Of a DNA stretch of 64,000 nucleotides, positions 46,750 through 58,015 are shown piece after piece. The DNA is taken from assembly GCA_963790525.1 (NCBI GenBank), contig CAWBOV010000003.1:124001-188000 (forward strand), in the 5' to 3' direction. Source of the DNA: CAWBOV01 sp963790525. GTDB taxonomy: Bacteria; Actinomycetota; Actinomycetes; Mycobacteriales; Jatrophihabitantaceae. Made by a program: the position numbers and the translations under genes. The stretch's first letter is position 1; every line of letters begins with the position of its first letter. The notes beneath the pieces are model-generated. The model searched no databases, was not told the DNA's origin, and saw nothing but the letters and a program-made list of their open reading frames with translations.

Positions 46750-48907
46750 ATGAGCTCGCCCTGGGCGGCCACGGACACCCCGATCGGTGAGGAGCACTCC
46801 GACAACTCCGTCACCCTGATCGAGGGGTCGTCGTTCTGCATCAGCGAGCCGAGCGGCGACATCGTTCCGGGCCGAGCCGAGGGACTGTTCGTGCGCGACA
46901 CCCGGCTGCTGTCCCGCTGGGTGCTGACGCTGGACGGCCGGGCGCCGGTGCCGCTGCACGTGCAGCAGCCGGATCCCTATGCCGGCGCCTTCCTGAGCCG
47001 GCAGTCCACGCCCGGCAACCGGGTCGAGAGCACGCTGCTGCTGGTGCGCCGTAGGTACGTCGGTGACGGCATGCGCGAGGACTTCGAACTGCGCAACAGC
47101 GCGGCCCACCCGGTCAGCTGCACGCTCGAGCTCGCCGTCGCGGCGGACTTCGCCGACCTGTTCGAGGTCAAGGGCGGCCACGTGCCGACGACCGACAGAC
47201 GCCGGGGTGAGCGTCGAGGGCGCCCAGCTCCGCCTGACCCGGCGCCGCGACGGGCACGAGCACGAGGTGGTGATCGTCGGCGACGGGACCGCCGCGGCGC
47301 AGCCCGGTGTCCTGGTCTGGCGGGCGACCGTCCCGGCCCGGGGGCGGTGGAGCGGCAGTGTGGAAGTGATCGCTGTCCGCGACGGGGTTCCGCTGGCGCC
47401 GCGCCATCCCCGCGGCCAGCCGGTCGAGCAGGCCGAGCCCGCGCGTGCCCTCCGGGAGTGGCGTCGCAGCAGCCCGTCCGTGCTGACCTCCGATCCCGGC
47501 CTCGCCGCCGTCCTGCGGCAGAGCGTCGAGGATCTCGGCGTGCTGCGGATCTTCGACACCGACCACCCCGACCGTCCCGTGGTCGCGGCCGGCGCGCCCT
47601 GGTACATGGCTGTGTTCGGCCGCGATTCCCTGCTCACATCGTGGATGGCATTACCGCTCGACGCGTCGCTGGCTCTCGGAACGCTGCAGACCCTGGCCGA
47701 TCACCAGGGCCGGACCGAGGACGCAGACTCCGAGGAGCAGCCAGGCCGCATACTCCACGAGCTGCGTTTCGGGCCGGCGGCCGTGCGGGCGCTCGGCGGC
47801 CGCAACGCCTACTACGGCACGGCGGATGCCACCTCGCTGTTCGTCATGCTCCTCGGTGAACTGAGCCGGTGGGGGCATCGCGGTGAACAGGTGCAGGCCT
47901 TGCTTCCCCACGCCGACCGCGCCCTGGAATGGGTCGAGCGTTACGGCGACGCCGACGGCGACGGGTTCGTCGAGTACGCCCGCACGACCGAACGCGGGCT
48001 GGTCAACCAGGGCTGGAAGGACTCCTGGGACGGCATCAACTTCGCCGACGGGCGCATGGCCGAGGCCCCGATCGCCCTCGCCGAGGTCCAGGGCTACACC
48101 TATGCCGCGTATCTGGCCCGGGCCCGGCTGGCCGAGGGGGCCGGTGACCCCGCTACCGCCGAGAGGTGCTTCGCCCGGGCGCGCGCGCTCAAGCAGGCGT
48201 TCAACGACGCTTTCTGGCTACCGGACCGGGGCTGGTTCGCGGTCGGGCTGGACCGCGACAAGCGCCCGATCGACGCGCTGACCTCCAACATCGGCCATTG
48301 CCTGTGGACCGGGATCATCGACGAGGACAAGGCCCAGAGCGTCGCGGACCACCTGCTGTCCGACGAGATGTTCACCGGCTGGGGGATCCGCACGCTCAGC
48401 ACCGCGATGACGGCCTACAACCCGGTCAGCTACCACAACGGCTCGGTGTGGCCGCACGACAACGCGCTGTGCGTCGCCGGGTTGATGCGCTACGGGTTCG
48501 TCGATCATGCCCAGCGCGTCGCGGAGGGCATCCTCGACGCCGCCGCCCACTTCGGTGATCGCCTGCCCGAGCTGTTCTGCGGCCTCTCCCGCAGTGAGTT
48601 CCCCGCTCCGGTGCCCTATCCGACGTCCTGCTCGCCGCAGGCCTGGGCCGCCGCGGCGCCGCTGGAGATGCTGCGTGCCCTGCTGCGCTTCGACCCGCAG
48701 CTGTCCGCCGATCGCGTGTGGTGTGACCCGGCGGTCCCGGAGCGCTACCTGCCCCTTCGCGTCAGCGGGATGCGCCTCGGCGACCATCACCTGACCCTCG
48801 ACGTCACGGTCGACGGCTGGGAACTCACCGGTCTGGCCGGCACGGGCGTCGAGGTGATCCGGGCTCCTCGGCCGGTCGACACGGACACAGCACCCGACCG
48901 CCCGTGA
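46750..48907 (+). CDS. Glycogen-debranching-type amylo-alpha-1,6-glucosidase (one frameshift)
   Basis: A protein of about 718 residues. The N-terminal beta-rich debranching domain (TLIEGSSFCISEPSGDIVPGRAEGLFVRDTRLLSRW) and the C-terminal (alpha/alpha)6 catalytic domain (FGRDSLLTSWMALPLD, GWKDSWDGINFADG, TGWGIRTLSTAMTAYNPVSYHNGSVWPHDN) are in different frames; removing one base near 47197 joins them. The Asp/Glu residues of the DSWDG and YHNGSVWPHD regions fit GH15/GH63-like glucosidases. Such proteins act on glycogen or trehalose-type glucans. ATG at 46750. Confidence 0.85.
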
Positions 48908-48992
48908 ACTGACGATTTTCTCACCGCGCTCGTCGGACACCGAATCGGGCGTGAGACGAGCGAACCCACGCCGGAGCGGGTAGGCAGGTGTG

Positions 48993-51461
48993 ATGCCCAA
49001 CGACCCGACCGATCGCTTCGTCCGCGTGCGCGGCGCCACCGAACACAACCTGCGCAGCGTCGACGTCGACATCCCGCGCGACTCGATGGTGGCGTTCACG
49101 GGGGTGTCCGGGTCGGGCAAGTCGTCGCTGGCCTTCGGGACGCTGTACGCCGAGGCCCAGCGCCGCTATTTCGAGTCGGTCGCGCCGTACGCCCGGCGGC
49201 TGCTGCAGCAGGTCGGCGCGCCGCACGTGCAGGAGATCAGCGGGCTCCCGCCGGCGGTCGCGCTGCAGCAGCGGCGGGGCTCGGCGAGTGCGCGGTCGTC
49301 GGTCGGCACGATCACCACGCTGTCGAACCTGTTGCGCATGCTCTATTCGCGCGCCGGCACGTATCCCCGCGGCGCCGAGCGGCTCGAGGCCGAGGCGTTC
49401 TCACCCAACACGGTGGCCGGCGCCTGCCCCCGCTGTCACGGCCTGGGCGTGGTGCACGACGTGGTCGAGGAGCTGCTCGTGCCCGACCGGTCGTTGAGCA
49501 TTCGGGAGGGTGCGATCGCGGCCTGGCCCGGCGCCTGGCAGGGAGCCAACCTGCGCAGCGTCGTCAGCGGCCTGGGCATCGACATCGACAAGCCGTGGCG
49601 GCAGCTGACGAAGAAGGACCGCGACTGGCTGCTCTACACCGACGAGCAGCCGGCGGTGTTGATCAAGCCCGAACGCGATCGCATCGACTACGGCTACAAC
49701 GGAACGTTCTGGAGTGCCCGCAAGCACGTCATGCACACCCTCGCCGACTCCAAGAGCCAGCAGATGCGCGATCGGGCGATGCGGTTCGTGCAGAGCGTCC
49801 CCTGCCCCGTCTGCGACGGCAGCGGGTTGCGGGCCGAGGCGCTGGCCGTGACTGTCGGCGGGCGGTCGATCGCCGAGGTCAACGGGCTGCCGCTGGCCGA
49901 GGTGGCCGCGTTGCTGCAGCCGATCGCCCAGCTGGCGGACGTCGGGGCGGCCATCTCGAACGCGGCATCGGGAGAGGCGACCGAGGTGGCGGTGCGGCTC
50001 AGCGCCGACCTCGTCGCCCGCATCGAGGTGCTGCTCGATCTCGGCCTGGGTTACCTCAGCCTGGGCCGCCGTTCGCCCACCCTGTCGCCGGGTGAGACGC
50101 AGCGACTGCGGATCGCGACCCAGCTGCGCTCCGGTCTGTTCGGGGTGGTCTACGTGCTCGACGAGCCGTCGGCCGGTCTGCATCCGGCCGATGCCGAACC
50201 GCTTCTGGATGTGCTCGATCGCCTGAAAGCATCGGGCAATTCCCTCTTCGTCGTCGAGCACGACCTGGATGTCGTCCGGCGGGCCGACTGGGTGATCGAC
50301 ATCGGACCGGGCGCAGGCGAGGGTGGCGGGCGCGTGCTCTACAGCGGACCGGTCGCCGGCCTCGAAGCCGTCGAGGAGTCGATCACCAGCCAGTACCTGT
50401 TCGGACGGGCCGAGCGACTCGATCACGAACCGCGGACGCCGCCAGGGTGGCTGCACCTGCGCGGCGTCTCACGGCACAACCTGCACGACGTGTCGGTCGA
50501 CATCCCCTTGTGCGTGCTGACCGCGGTCACGGGAGTGTCCGGGTCGGGCAAGTCGACGCTGGTGACGCAGGTGCTGTCCGAGCTCGTTCGCCGCCACCTC
50601 GGTCAGTCGCCGGAGGACCCCGACGACGCGGAACTGGACATCGACGTCGAGGACGCCTCGGGCCTCGAATCGTTCGACCGCCTCGTGCGCGTCGACCAGA
50701 GGCCGATCGGCCGCACACCGCGCTCGAACCTGGCGACCTACACCGGCCTGTTCGATGCGGTGCGCAAGGTCTACGCGGCGACCGACGAGGCCACCGCGCG
50801 CGGCTACTCCGCAGGCCGCTTCTCGTTCAACGTCGCCGAGGGACGGTGCGAGACCTGTCAGGGCGAGGGGTTCGTCGCCGTCGAGCTGTTGTTCCTGCCC
50901 GGCACGTACGCGCCGTGCCCGACCTGCCACGGCGCGCGGTACAACGACGAGACACTCGAAGTGACCTACCGGGGCAAGAACATCGCCGCGGTGCTGGCGA
51001 TGCCGGTCGACGAAGCAGCCTTGTTCCTGGCCGACGTGCCGGTGGCGGCCCGCAGCCTCGAGACCCTGCGCGACGTCGGCCTCGGCTATCTGCGCCTGGG
51101 TCAGCCGGCGACCGAGCTCAGCGGCGGCGAGGCGCAGCGGATCAAGCTCGCCACCGAACTGCAGCGGGCCCGCCGCGGCCACGCGCTCTACCTGCTCGAC
51201 GAACCGACCGCAGGCTTGCACCCGTCCGACATCGCATTGCTGCTGAGGCAGTTGCACCGCCTGGTCGAGGCCGGCAACACCGTCGTCCTGGTCGAACACG
51301 ATCTGGACGTGATCGCCACCGCCGACTGGGTGATCGACCTCGGGCCCGGCGGTGGGGACGCCGGTGGACAGGTGGTCGCGGTAGGCCCGCCGGCCGAGAT
51401 CGCTCGGGCCGAGCGCAGCGTGACCGCGCCCTATCTCGCGCGGCGGCTGGCCCGCTCGTGA
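48993..51461 (+). CDS. UvrA-like ABC ATPase (class II, UvrA2/DrrC type)
   Basis: An intact 822-residue twin ABC ATPase. First half: FTGVSGSGKSSLAFGTLYAE, zinc module CPRCHGLG...CPVCDGSG, SPGETQRLRIATQL, YVLDEPSAGLHP. Second half: VTGVSGSGKSTLVTQVL, zinc module CETCQGEG...CPTCHGARY, LSGGEAQRIKLATEL, LLDEPTAGLHP. It is shorter than canonical UvrA (about 940-950), consistent with lack of the UvrB-binding insert typical of class II proteins linked to drug or DNA-damage tolerance. ATG at 48993, with a GTG one codon before. Confidence 0.9.
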   Translation: MPNDPTDRFVRVRGATEHNLRSVDVDIPRDSMVAFTGVSGSGKSSLAFGTLYAEAQRRYFESVAPYARRLLQQVGAPHVQEISGLPPAVALQQRRGSASARSSVGTITTLSNLLRMLYSRAGTYPRGAERLEAEAFSPNTVAGACPRCHGLGVVHDVVEELLVPDRSLSIREGAIAAWPGAWQGANLRSVVSGLGIDIDKPWRQLTKKDRDWLLYTDEQPAVLIKPERDRIDYGYNGTFWSARKHVMHTLADSKSQQMRDRAMRFVQSVPCPVCDGSGLRAEALAVTVGGRSIAEVNGLPLAEVAALLQPIAQLADVGAAISNAASGEATEVAVRLSADLVARIEVLLDLGLGYLSLGRRSPTLSPGETQRLRIATQLRSGLFGVVYVLDEPSAGLHPADAEPLLDVLDRLKASGNSLFVVEHDLDVVRRADWVIDIGPGAGEGGGRVLYSGPVAGLEAVEESITSQYLFGRAERLDHEPRTPPGWLHLRGVSRHNLHDVSVDIPLCVLTAVTGVSGSGKSTLVTQVLSELVRRHLGQSPEDPDDAELDIDVEDASGLESFDRLVRVDQRPIGRTPRSNLATYTGLFDAVRKVYAATDEATARGYSAGRFSFNVAEGRCETCQGEGFVAVELLFLPGTYAPCPTCHGARYNDETLEVTYRGKNIAAVLAMPVDEAALFLADVPVAARSLETLRDVGLGYLRLGQPATELSGGEAQRIKLATELQRARRGHALYLLDEPTAGLHPSDIALLLRQLHRLVEAGNTVVLVEHDLDVIATADWVIDLGPGGGDAGGQVVAVGPPAEIARAERSVTAPYLARRLARS

Positions 51462-51531
51462 TCGAACCGGTGCTCGGGCACGCGCCTGGATCACGCGGCC
51501 CCGGCACACCGGACCGCCGGCGGCGGGGATC

Positions 51532-53522
<1,991 letters not shown>

Positions 53523-53530
<8 letters not shown>

Positions 53531-53572
53531 CCGGGACACGGTGGCCGGTGGCCCGGTGGCCCGGTAGCCGGG
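53523..53572. terminator. Paired identical hairpins between convergent genes
   Basis: The sequence CCCGGTAGCCGGG (stem CCCGG/CCGGG, loop TAG) occurs twice, at 53523-53535 and 53560-53572. The first contains the TAG stop of the upstream gene; the second ends six bases before the stop of the opposite gene. Probable bidirectional termination element. Confidence 0.5.
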
Positions 53573-53578
53573 CACGGG

Positions 53579-54214
53579 TCAGAGCTGCGGACCCTCGGTG
53601 CGCAGCTTGTCGACCTCCGACATCGCGTCGCGTAGCCCCGCGAGCCAGCTGTCGGTGTGCTCGCCGACCAGCCGCACGCACCAGGCGAGTGCCTCCGACC
53701 GCGATCGGGCCACCCCGGCGTCGACGAGGGTGTCGAGCACCTGACGCTCGGGCTGGCGCAGCCGGGTCATCACCGGGACCGCGAGATGGGCGAACAGCGC
53801 CGTAGTCTCGCCGATCCTGGCGCCCCACGCGACCTTGCGCTGGTACCGGGACTCGGCCTCCTGCGCGATCGCGATGCGCGCGTCCCGGGTCTGCTCGCGG
53901 AACCGGCTGATGCGCCCGGCCGCCGCTGCCTCCGCCGTGGCGTCGTCCTCGACCACCGGCGCCTCGAGCGTGCCGATGACCACGATCTCCTCGCGGTCCA
54001 CGCGCACGTCCGGGGTCCCCACGAACCATTCCTCGGGCAGCCGCCCTGCGAACCAGGCCGCCGCGTCCTCGGCCGGTGGCAGGTCGGCCTGCTGCCAGCC
54101 GCCGGAGCGGCCGAAACCGCGACCGCGTCCACCGGGACCGCCGCGTCCACCGGGTCCGCCGAATCCTCGACGGCCGTGGCCGTGCCCCTCGTGCTCTGGG
54201 TTGTCGGCAAACAT
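53579..54214 (-). CDS. Putative ribbon-helix-helix-type DNA-binding protein with Gly/Arg-rich N-terminus
   Basis: A 211-residue protein. The first 40 residues are His/Gly/Arg-rich (HGHGRRGFGGPGGRGGPG). The middle (about 55-130) has strand-helix pattern and a coiled stretch (SRFREQTRDARIAIAQEAESRYQRKVAWGA). The last 60 residues (LRQPERQVLDTLVDAGVARSRSEALAWCVRLVGEH) match the helix pattern of ribbon-helix-helix repressors, including the SRSEAL turn. ATG at 54214 with GAGGAGG upstream; the frame is open further but not coding. An AT-rich perfect palindrome lies 30 bases upstream, so it is probably autoregulated. I do not know the family name. Confidence 0.72.
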   Translation of the reverse strand: MFADNPEHEGHGHGRRGFGGPGGRGGPGGRGRGFGRSGGWQQADLPPAEDAAAWFAGRLPEEWFVGTPDVRVDREEIVVIGTLEAPVVEDDATAEAAAAGRISRFREQTRDARIAIAQEAESRYQRKVAWGARIGETTALFAHLAVPVMTRLRQPERQVLDTLVDAGVARSRSEALAWCVRLVGEHTDSWLAGLRDAMSEVDKLRTEGPQL

Positions 54215-54243
54215 GATGCCCTCCTCACGTCGAATGATTACAT

Positions 54244-54258
54244 CATTACATTGTAATG
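54244..54258. promoter_or_regulatory. AT-rich 15-bp perfect palindrome in a divergent promoter
   Basis: CATTACATTGTAATG (arms CATTACA/TGTAATG) sits between the RHH-like gene and the alcohol dehydrogenase. A further ATTACAT half-site is directly adjacent (54237-54243). In DNA of this GC content such an AT-rich dyad is striking. Probable operator of the neighbouring DNA-binding protein. Confidence 0.65.
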
Positions 54259-54307
54259 AACGAGGTCGCAAGCAGTTCGGTTCCGCGGGTGCCCTAGGGT
54301 TCCGGAC

Positions 54308-55336
54308 ATGAGAGCGGCGGTCTTCCACGGTCCGGGCAATGTGCGCGTCGAGAGCGTCCCCGACCCCGAGCTGGAACAGGACACCGACGTCATCGTCCGG
54401 GTCACCGACGCGGCCGTGTGCGGGGCCGACCTCTGGGCCTACCGCGGCTACGGAGGCACCGTCGGCGGGCGGACCGGCCACGAGTTCGTGGGGATCGTCG
54501 AGTCCGTCGGCGCGGACGTCCGCACCCTGCGCGTCGGCGACGCCGTCCTCGCCCCTCCCGGCTGGTCCGACGGCACCTGCGACTACTGCCGGGCGGGCCT
54601 CACCTCGTCCTGCGTCGACGGCGGCGTCTGGGGCGAGCCCGGCCACGACGGCGCGCACGGGGAGTTCGTCCGCGTACCGCAGGCCGACACGACGCTCCTA
54701 CGCACCCCGTCGGAGCTGGTCAAGGACCCGTCCGCGCTGCTCGGTCTCTGCTGCGCCGTGCCCGCCGCGCACCATGCCGCCGTCTCCGCCGGGGTCGGCT
54801 GGGGCAGCACCGCGATCGTCATCGGCGACGGTGCCGTCGGGCTGGCGGCGGTGCAGGCATCGCGGCGCCTCGGCGCGGCCCACGTCGTCGCGGTCGGCCA
54901 CCACGAGGAGCGGCTCGAGGTGGCGCGCGAGTACCGGGCTGACGAACTGGTCGACGCCGCGGGCGATCCCGCCGACGCGGTCGAGGAGATCATGGCCCTG
55001 ACCGGCGGCGCGTCGTCGGTGCTGGAGTGCGTCGGGTCCCAGTCGTCCTGGGCGATGGCCGTCGCGGTGGCCAGGGACGGTGGGCGCATCGGACACGTGG
55101 GGACCCCGCATCCCGTCGAACGCCTGGACCTGGCGCGGCTCTTCGACCGGAACATCACCCTGGCCGGCGGCCTCACCCCCGCCCGTGCCTACCTGCCCGA
55201 CATCCTGCGCGCTGCCGCCGAGGGGGCGCTCGACCCGCGCCCGCTCGTGGACCTGGTCCTGCCGCTGGAGGAGATCGTCGACGCCTACGCCGCGCTGGAC
55301 GCCCGCGTCGCGACGAAGGTCCGCCTGATCTGCTGA
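54308..55336 (+). CDS. Zinc-dependent alcohol dehydrogenase (MDR family)
   Basis: An intact 342-residue medium-chain dehydrogenase. Catalytic zinc residues C38 (AAVCGADLW) and the GHEFVG His-Glu pair are present. The structural-zinc lobe keeps CDYCRAGLTSSC, with one ligand less than the classical four. The NAD(P)-binding motif is GDGAVGLAA. An Asp-containing GTPHPVERLDLARLFDRNITLAGG segment marks the glutathione-independent/threonine dehydrogenase-like branch. Divergent from the RHH-like gene, with a shared operator, so expression is likely linked. Substrate unknown. Confidence 0.87.
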   Translation: MRAAVFHGPGNVRVESVPDPELEQDTDVIVRVTDAAVCGADLWAYRGYGGTVGGRTGHEFVGIVESVGADVRTLRVGDAVLAPPGWSDGTCDYCRAGLTSSCVDGGVWGEPGHDGAHGEFVRVPQADTTLLRTPSELVKDPSALLGLCCAVPAAHHAAVSAGVGWGSTAIVIGDGAVGLAAVQASRRLGAAHVVAVGHHEERLEVAREYRADELVDAAGDPADAVEEIMALTGGASSVLECVGSQSSWAMAVAVARDGGRIGHVGTPHPVERLDLARLFDRNITLAGGLTPARAYLPDILRAAAEGALDPRPLVDLVLPLEEIVDAYAALDARVATKVRLIC

Positions 55337-55370
55337 ACCGTCCGCACCGGCACCCGCCGCCTGGGCGCGA

Positions 55371-56072
55371 TCAGCTGAAGACGATCAGCCAGATGGCGAT
55401 GTAGTGGCAGGCTGCCGCGACCAGCGTGCAGAGGTGGAACACCTCGTGGAAACCGAACACCGCGGGCACCGGGTTGGGGCGTTTGAGGCCGTACACGACC
55501 CCGCCGAGGGTGTACACGAGCCCGCCGGCAGCGATCAGGACGAGCGCGGCCGCGCCGCCGGAGTGCAGCAGCTGCGGGAGCACGAGCACCGCCACCCAAC
55601 CCAGGCCGATGTAGCAGGGCACCGACAGCCATCTCGGCGCGTCCGGCCAGACGCACTGCAGCGCCACGCCCATCAGCGCACCGGCCCACACGACGGAGAG
55701 CACCAGGATCGCCGCGCCGCGGTGCAGGGCCAGCACCGCGATGGGCGTGTAGGTACCGGCGATGAACACGAAGATCATCGAGTGGTCGAGGCGCTTCATC
55801 AGCTGGTGGGCCGCGGGCTGCCACGGGTAGCGGTGGTACAGCGCGGACGTCCCGAACAGCAGCGTCACGGTGAGCGAGTACAGCGCCGTGGCGAACCCGG
55901 CGGTGGGGCCCCGCAGGGCCGCGGACGTCGCTATCAGCGTCGCCCCACTGGCGAGGGAGGCCAGGGCCGCATACGTGTGCAGCCAGCCGCGCAGGCGGGG
56001 CTTGATGTCGGCGACGGTTCCCGCGCGGGCGTCGTCGACGGGGGTGACCGGCGTGGCTTGAGGGGAGCTCAC
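55371..56072 (-). CDS. Hemolysin III family (PAQR/TrhA) membrane protein
   Basis: A 233-residue seven-span membrane protein. The conserved PAQR metal-site residues are visible: SALYHRYPW, RLDHSMIFVFIAGTYTP, and FHEVFHLCTLVAAACHY near the C-terminus. Family members are implicated in membrane homeostasis in bacteria. Divergent from the isoprenyl transferase, as in mycobacteria (Rv1085c/Rv1086). Confidence 0.9.
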   Translation of the reverse strand: MSSPQATPVTPVDDARAGTVADIKPRLRGWLHTYAALASLASGATLIATSAALRGPTAGFATALYSLTVTLLFGTSALYHRYPWQPAAHQLMKRLDHSMIFVFIAGTYTPIAVLALHRGAAILVLSVVWAGALMGVALQCVWPDAPRWLSVPCYIGLGWVAVLVLPQLLHSGGAAALVLIAAGGLVYTLGGVVYGLKRPNPVPAVFGFHEVFHLCTLVAAACHYIAIWLIVFS

Positions 56073-56080
56073 ACGCCCTA

Positions 56081-56098
56081 ACTTACGCTACCGTAGGT
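56081..56098. promoter_or_regulatory. Imperfect palindrome between hemolysin III and isoprenyl transferase genes
   Basis: ACTTACGCTACCGTAGGT has arms ACTTACG/CGTAGGT (six of seven pairs) around CTAC. It lies nine bases before the hemolysin III start and 52 before the transferase start. Size and symmetry suit a TetR-type site. No regulator gene is adjacent. Confidence 0.4.
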
Positions 56099-56149
56099 TT
56101 CCGCGCTCGTCCCGGAGAACTGCGCCCGTCGGGACTAGGATCGGCAGCT

Positions 56150-56917
56150 GTGAGCCTGCGCAGCGCCGCCTACGGTGCCTACGAGCGTCGGCTGCGCCGC
56201 CAGCTCGTCGGACGGGCCAAACCGGTGCACGTCGCGGTCATGCTCGACGGCAACCGCCGCTGGGCCCGCGCGATGGGACTCGACGACGTCAACCACGGGC
56301 ACCGCGTCGGCGCCAGCCACATCGGCGATCTCGTGTCCTGGTGCCGGGAGGCCGGCGTCCGCCACGTCACCCTCTTCCTGCTGTCCACCGACAACCTCAC
56401 CCGCCCGTCCGCCGAGCTCGACCCCCTGCTGCGCATCATCGAGGGCGTCGCCGAGGAACTGTCCGGCCCCGACCTGCCCTGGCGCATCACCGCCGTCGGC
56501 GCCCTGGACCTCCTGCCGGAGAAGACGGCCGAGGTGCTCAAACTCGCCGAGGAGCGGACCGCTGACCGGCCCGGCATGCGGATCAATGTCGCGGTCGGCT
56601 ACGGCGGCCGCCGCGAGATCACCGACGCGGTGCGCTCGCTGCTGCAACAGCACGCCGAGGCCGGAACCCCGATCGAGGATCTCGCGGAGTCACTCGAGGT
56701 CGAGCACATCGCCGAGCACCTGTACACCAAGGGCCAGCCCGATCCCGACCTCGTCATCCGGACCTCGGGGGAGCAGCGGCTGTCCGGGTTCCTGCTCTGG
56801 CAGTCGGCCAACTCCGAGTTCTACTTCTGCGACGCGCTCTGGCCCGACTTCCGCAAGATCGACTTCCTGCGCGCGCTGCGCGACTACTCCGAGCGGCAGC
56901 GCCGCTTCGGCGGCTAG
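56150..56917 (+). CDS. uppS: Isoprenyl transferase (cis-prenyl diphosphate synthase, UppS family)
   Basis: A 255-residue cis-prenyltransferase condensing isopentenyl diphosphate onto an allylic primer. Motifs: HVAVMLDGNRRWARAMG with the catalytic Asp, FLLSTDNLTRPSAEL, and RTSGEQRLSGFLLWQSANSEFYF. The GTG start at 56150 fits family length. In mycobacteria the syntenic Rv1086 makes short-chain Z,E-farnesyl diphosphate and a second gene makes decaprenyl diphosphate, so chain length here is open. Confidence 0.92.
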   Translation: MSLRSAAYGAYERRLRRQLVGRAKPVHVAVMLDGNRRWARAMGLDDVNHGHRVGASHIGDLVSWCREAGVRHVTLFLLSTDNLTRPSAELDPLLRIIEGVAEELSGPDLPWRITAVGALDLLPEKTAEVLKLAEERTADRPGMRINVAVGYGGRREITDAVRSLLQQHAEAGTPIEDLAESLEVEHIAEHLYTKGQPDPDLVIRTSGEQRLSGFLLWQSANSEFYFCDALWPDFRKIDFLRALRDYSERQRRFGG

Positions 56918-56920
56918 GCG

Positions 56921-57784
56921 ATGAACTCCACGATCGCGCTCACCGGTGCCACCGGGAACGTCGGCGGCACGGTCGCACGCCGGCTGTCCGCCCGGGGCGT
57001 CCCGCTGCGCCTGATCGGGCGCGACCCGTCGCGGCTGCCGTCACTGCCGGGCGCGGTCGCGGCTCCGGCTGCCGTCTACGGCGACACCCCGGCGATGACC
57101 GCCGCGCTGGCCGGCGCCGACGTCCTGTTCCTGGTGTCCGGCCGCGAGAGCGCACACCGGGTGGCCGAGCACAGCAGCGTCATCGACGCCGCGGCCGCCG
57201 CCGGGGTGCGCCGGATCGTCTACACCTCGTTCTTCGGTGCGAGCCCGGAGTGCACGTTCACCTTCGGTCGCGATCACTGGCACACCGAGGCCTACGTGCG
57301 CGCGTCCGGCCTGGAGTTCACGTTCCTGCGCGACAACTTCTACCTGAGCGTGCTGACCGGCATGGCCGGCGCCGACCGCGTCATCCGCGGCCCGGCCGGG
57401 ACCGGACGGCTGTCGGCGGTGGCGCAGGAGGACGTCGCGGACGTCGCGGCGGTGGTGCTGCAGGACGACGCCCACGCGGGAGCGACCTACGACCTGACCG
57501 GACCGTCAGCGCTCAGTCTGGACGAGGTCGCCGCGATCCTGGGCCGGTTCAGCGGCCGGCCCGTCACCTACCTCGCCGAGACCGAGCCCGAGGCGTACGC
57601 CTCCCGGGCGCACTACGGCGCCGCGGAGTTCGAGGTCGCGGGGTGGGTGAGCACCTATCTCGCCATCGCCCGCGGGGAGCTGGAGGGCGTCAGCGACGAC
57701 ATCGCGCGGATCCTGGGGCGCCCCGCCCGATCCTTCGAGCAGTACCTCGCGCTGCACCCGGACAGCTACGCCCATCTCGGCTGA
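56921..57784 (+). CDS. NmrA-like NAD(P)-binding SDR family oxidoreductase
   Basis: A 287-residue atypical short-chain dehydrogenase. Rossmann motif ALTGATGNVGGTVARRL at the N-terminus, IVYTSFFGASPECTFTFGRDHWHTE and a YLSVLTGMAG substrate region. It resembles quinone-oxidoreductase-2/NmrA redox sensors that bind NAD(P) without the classical YxxxK. Starts four bases after uppS and is probably co-transcribed with it. Confidence 0.85.
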   Translation: MNSTIALTGATGNVGGTVARRLSARGVPLRLIGRDPSRLPSLPGAVAAPAAVYGDTPAMTAALAGADVLFLVSGRESAHRVAEHSSVIDAAAAAGVRRIVYTSFFGASPECTFTFGRDHWHTEAYVRASGLEFTFLRDNFYLSVLTGMAGADRVIRGPAGTGRLSAVAQEDVADVAAVVLQDDAHAGATYDLTGPSALSLDEVAAILGRFSGRPVTYLAETEPEAYASRAHYGAAEFEVAGWVSTYLAIARGELEGVSDDIARILGRPARSFEQYLALHPDSYAHLG

Positions 57785-57834
57785 GCGCGTCCTGCGTGTC
57801 GTTCACGTGGCGGACGCATTCGCCTCGTAGCGTT

Positions 57835-57982
57835 CCCCGTGACGTCACCGCGCCAGCGTGGCGTCACCGGGGAGGTCCCGCAACGGTGGTGAACACCAGC
57901 GAGGGGGCCGGAGTAGTCCCCCCAGCTGGGCCACCCAGCGGCGGGATCTCCGGAACCCATCGGCCGCGTGGCGGCATGCCGC
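57835..57982 (+). ncRNA. Strongly structured 5' leader of phoH, candidate cis-regulatory RNA
   Basis: A 230-base gap before phoH folds into ordered helices. A first stem pairs 57835-57844 with 57862-57872 (ten pairs, one bulge). A second stem, AGGTCCCGC with GCGGGATCT (57873-57881 and 57941-57949, extendable by two pairs), encloses three hairpins: GGTG/CACC (57885-57897), GGGGG/CCCCC (57903-57922) and GCTGGG/CCCAGC (57925-57939), forming a four-way junction. A palindrome GCGGCATGCCGC follows (57971-57982). The segment GTCCCGCAACGGTG recalls cores of known riboswitches but no class can be assigned by eye. Confidence 0.5.
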
Positions 57983-58015
57983 GCAGGTCCGTGCCGACCT
58001 CATCTGGAGCGTCTT

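Noticed and set aside
57835..57982. Assignment of the phoH leader as a cobalamin or cyclic-di-AMP riboswitch.
   Set aside because: A short stretch is similar to cores of such RNAs, but the other conserved boxes and helix order could not be matched by eye.
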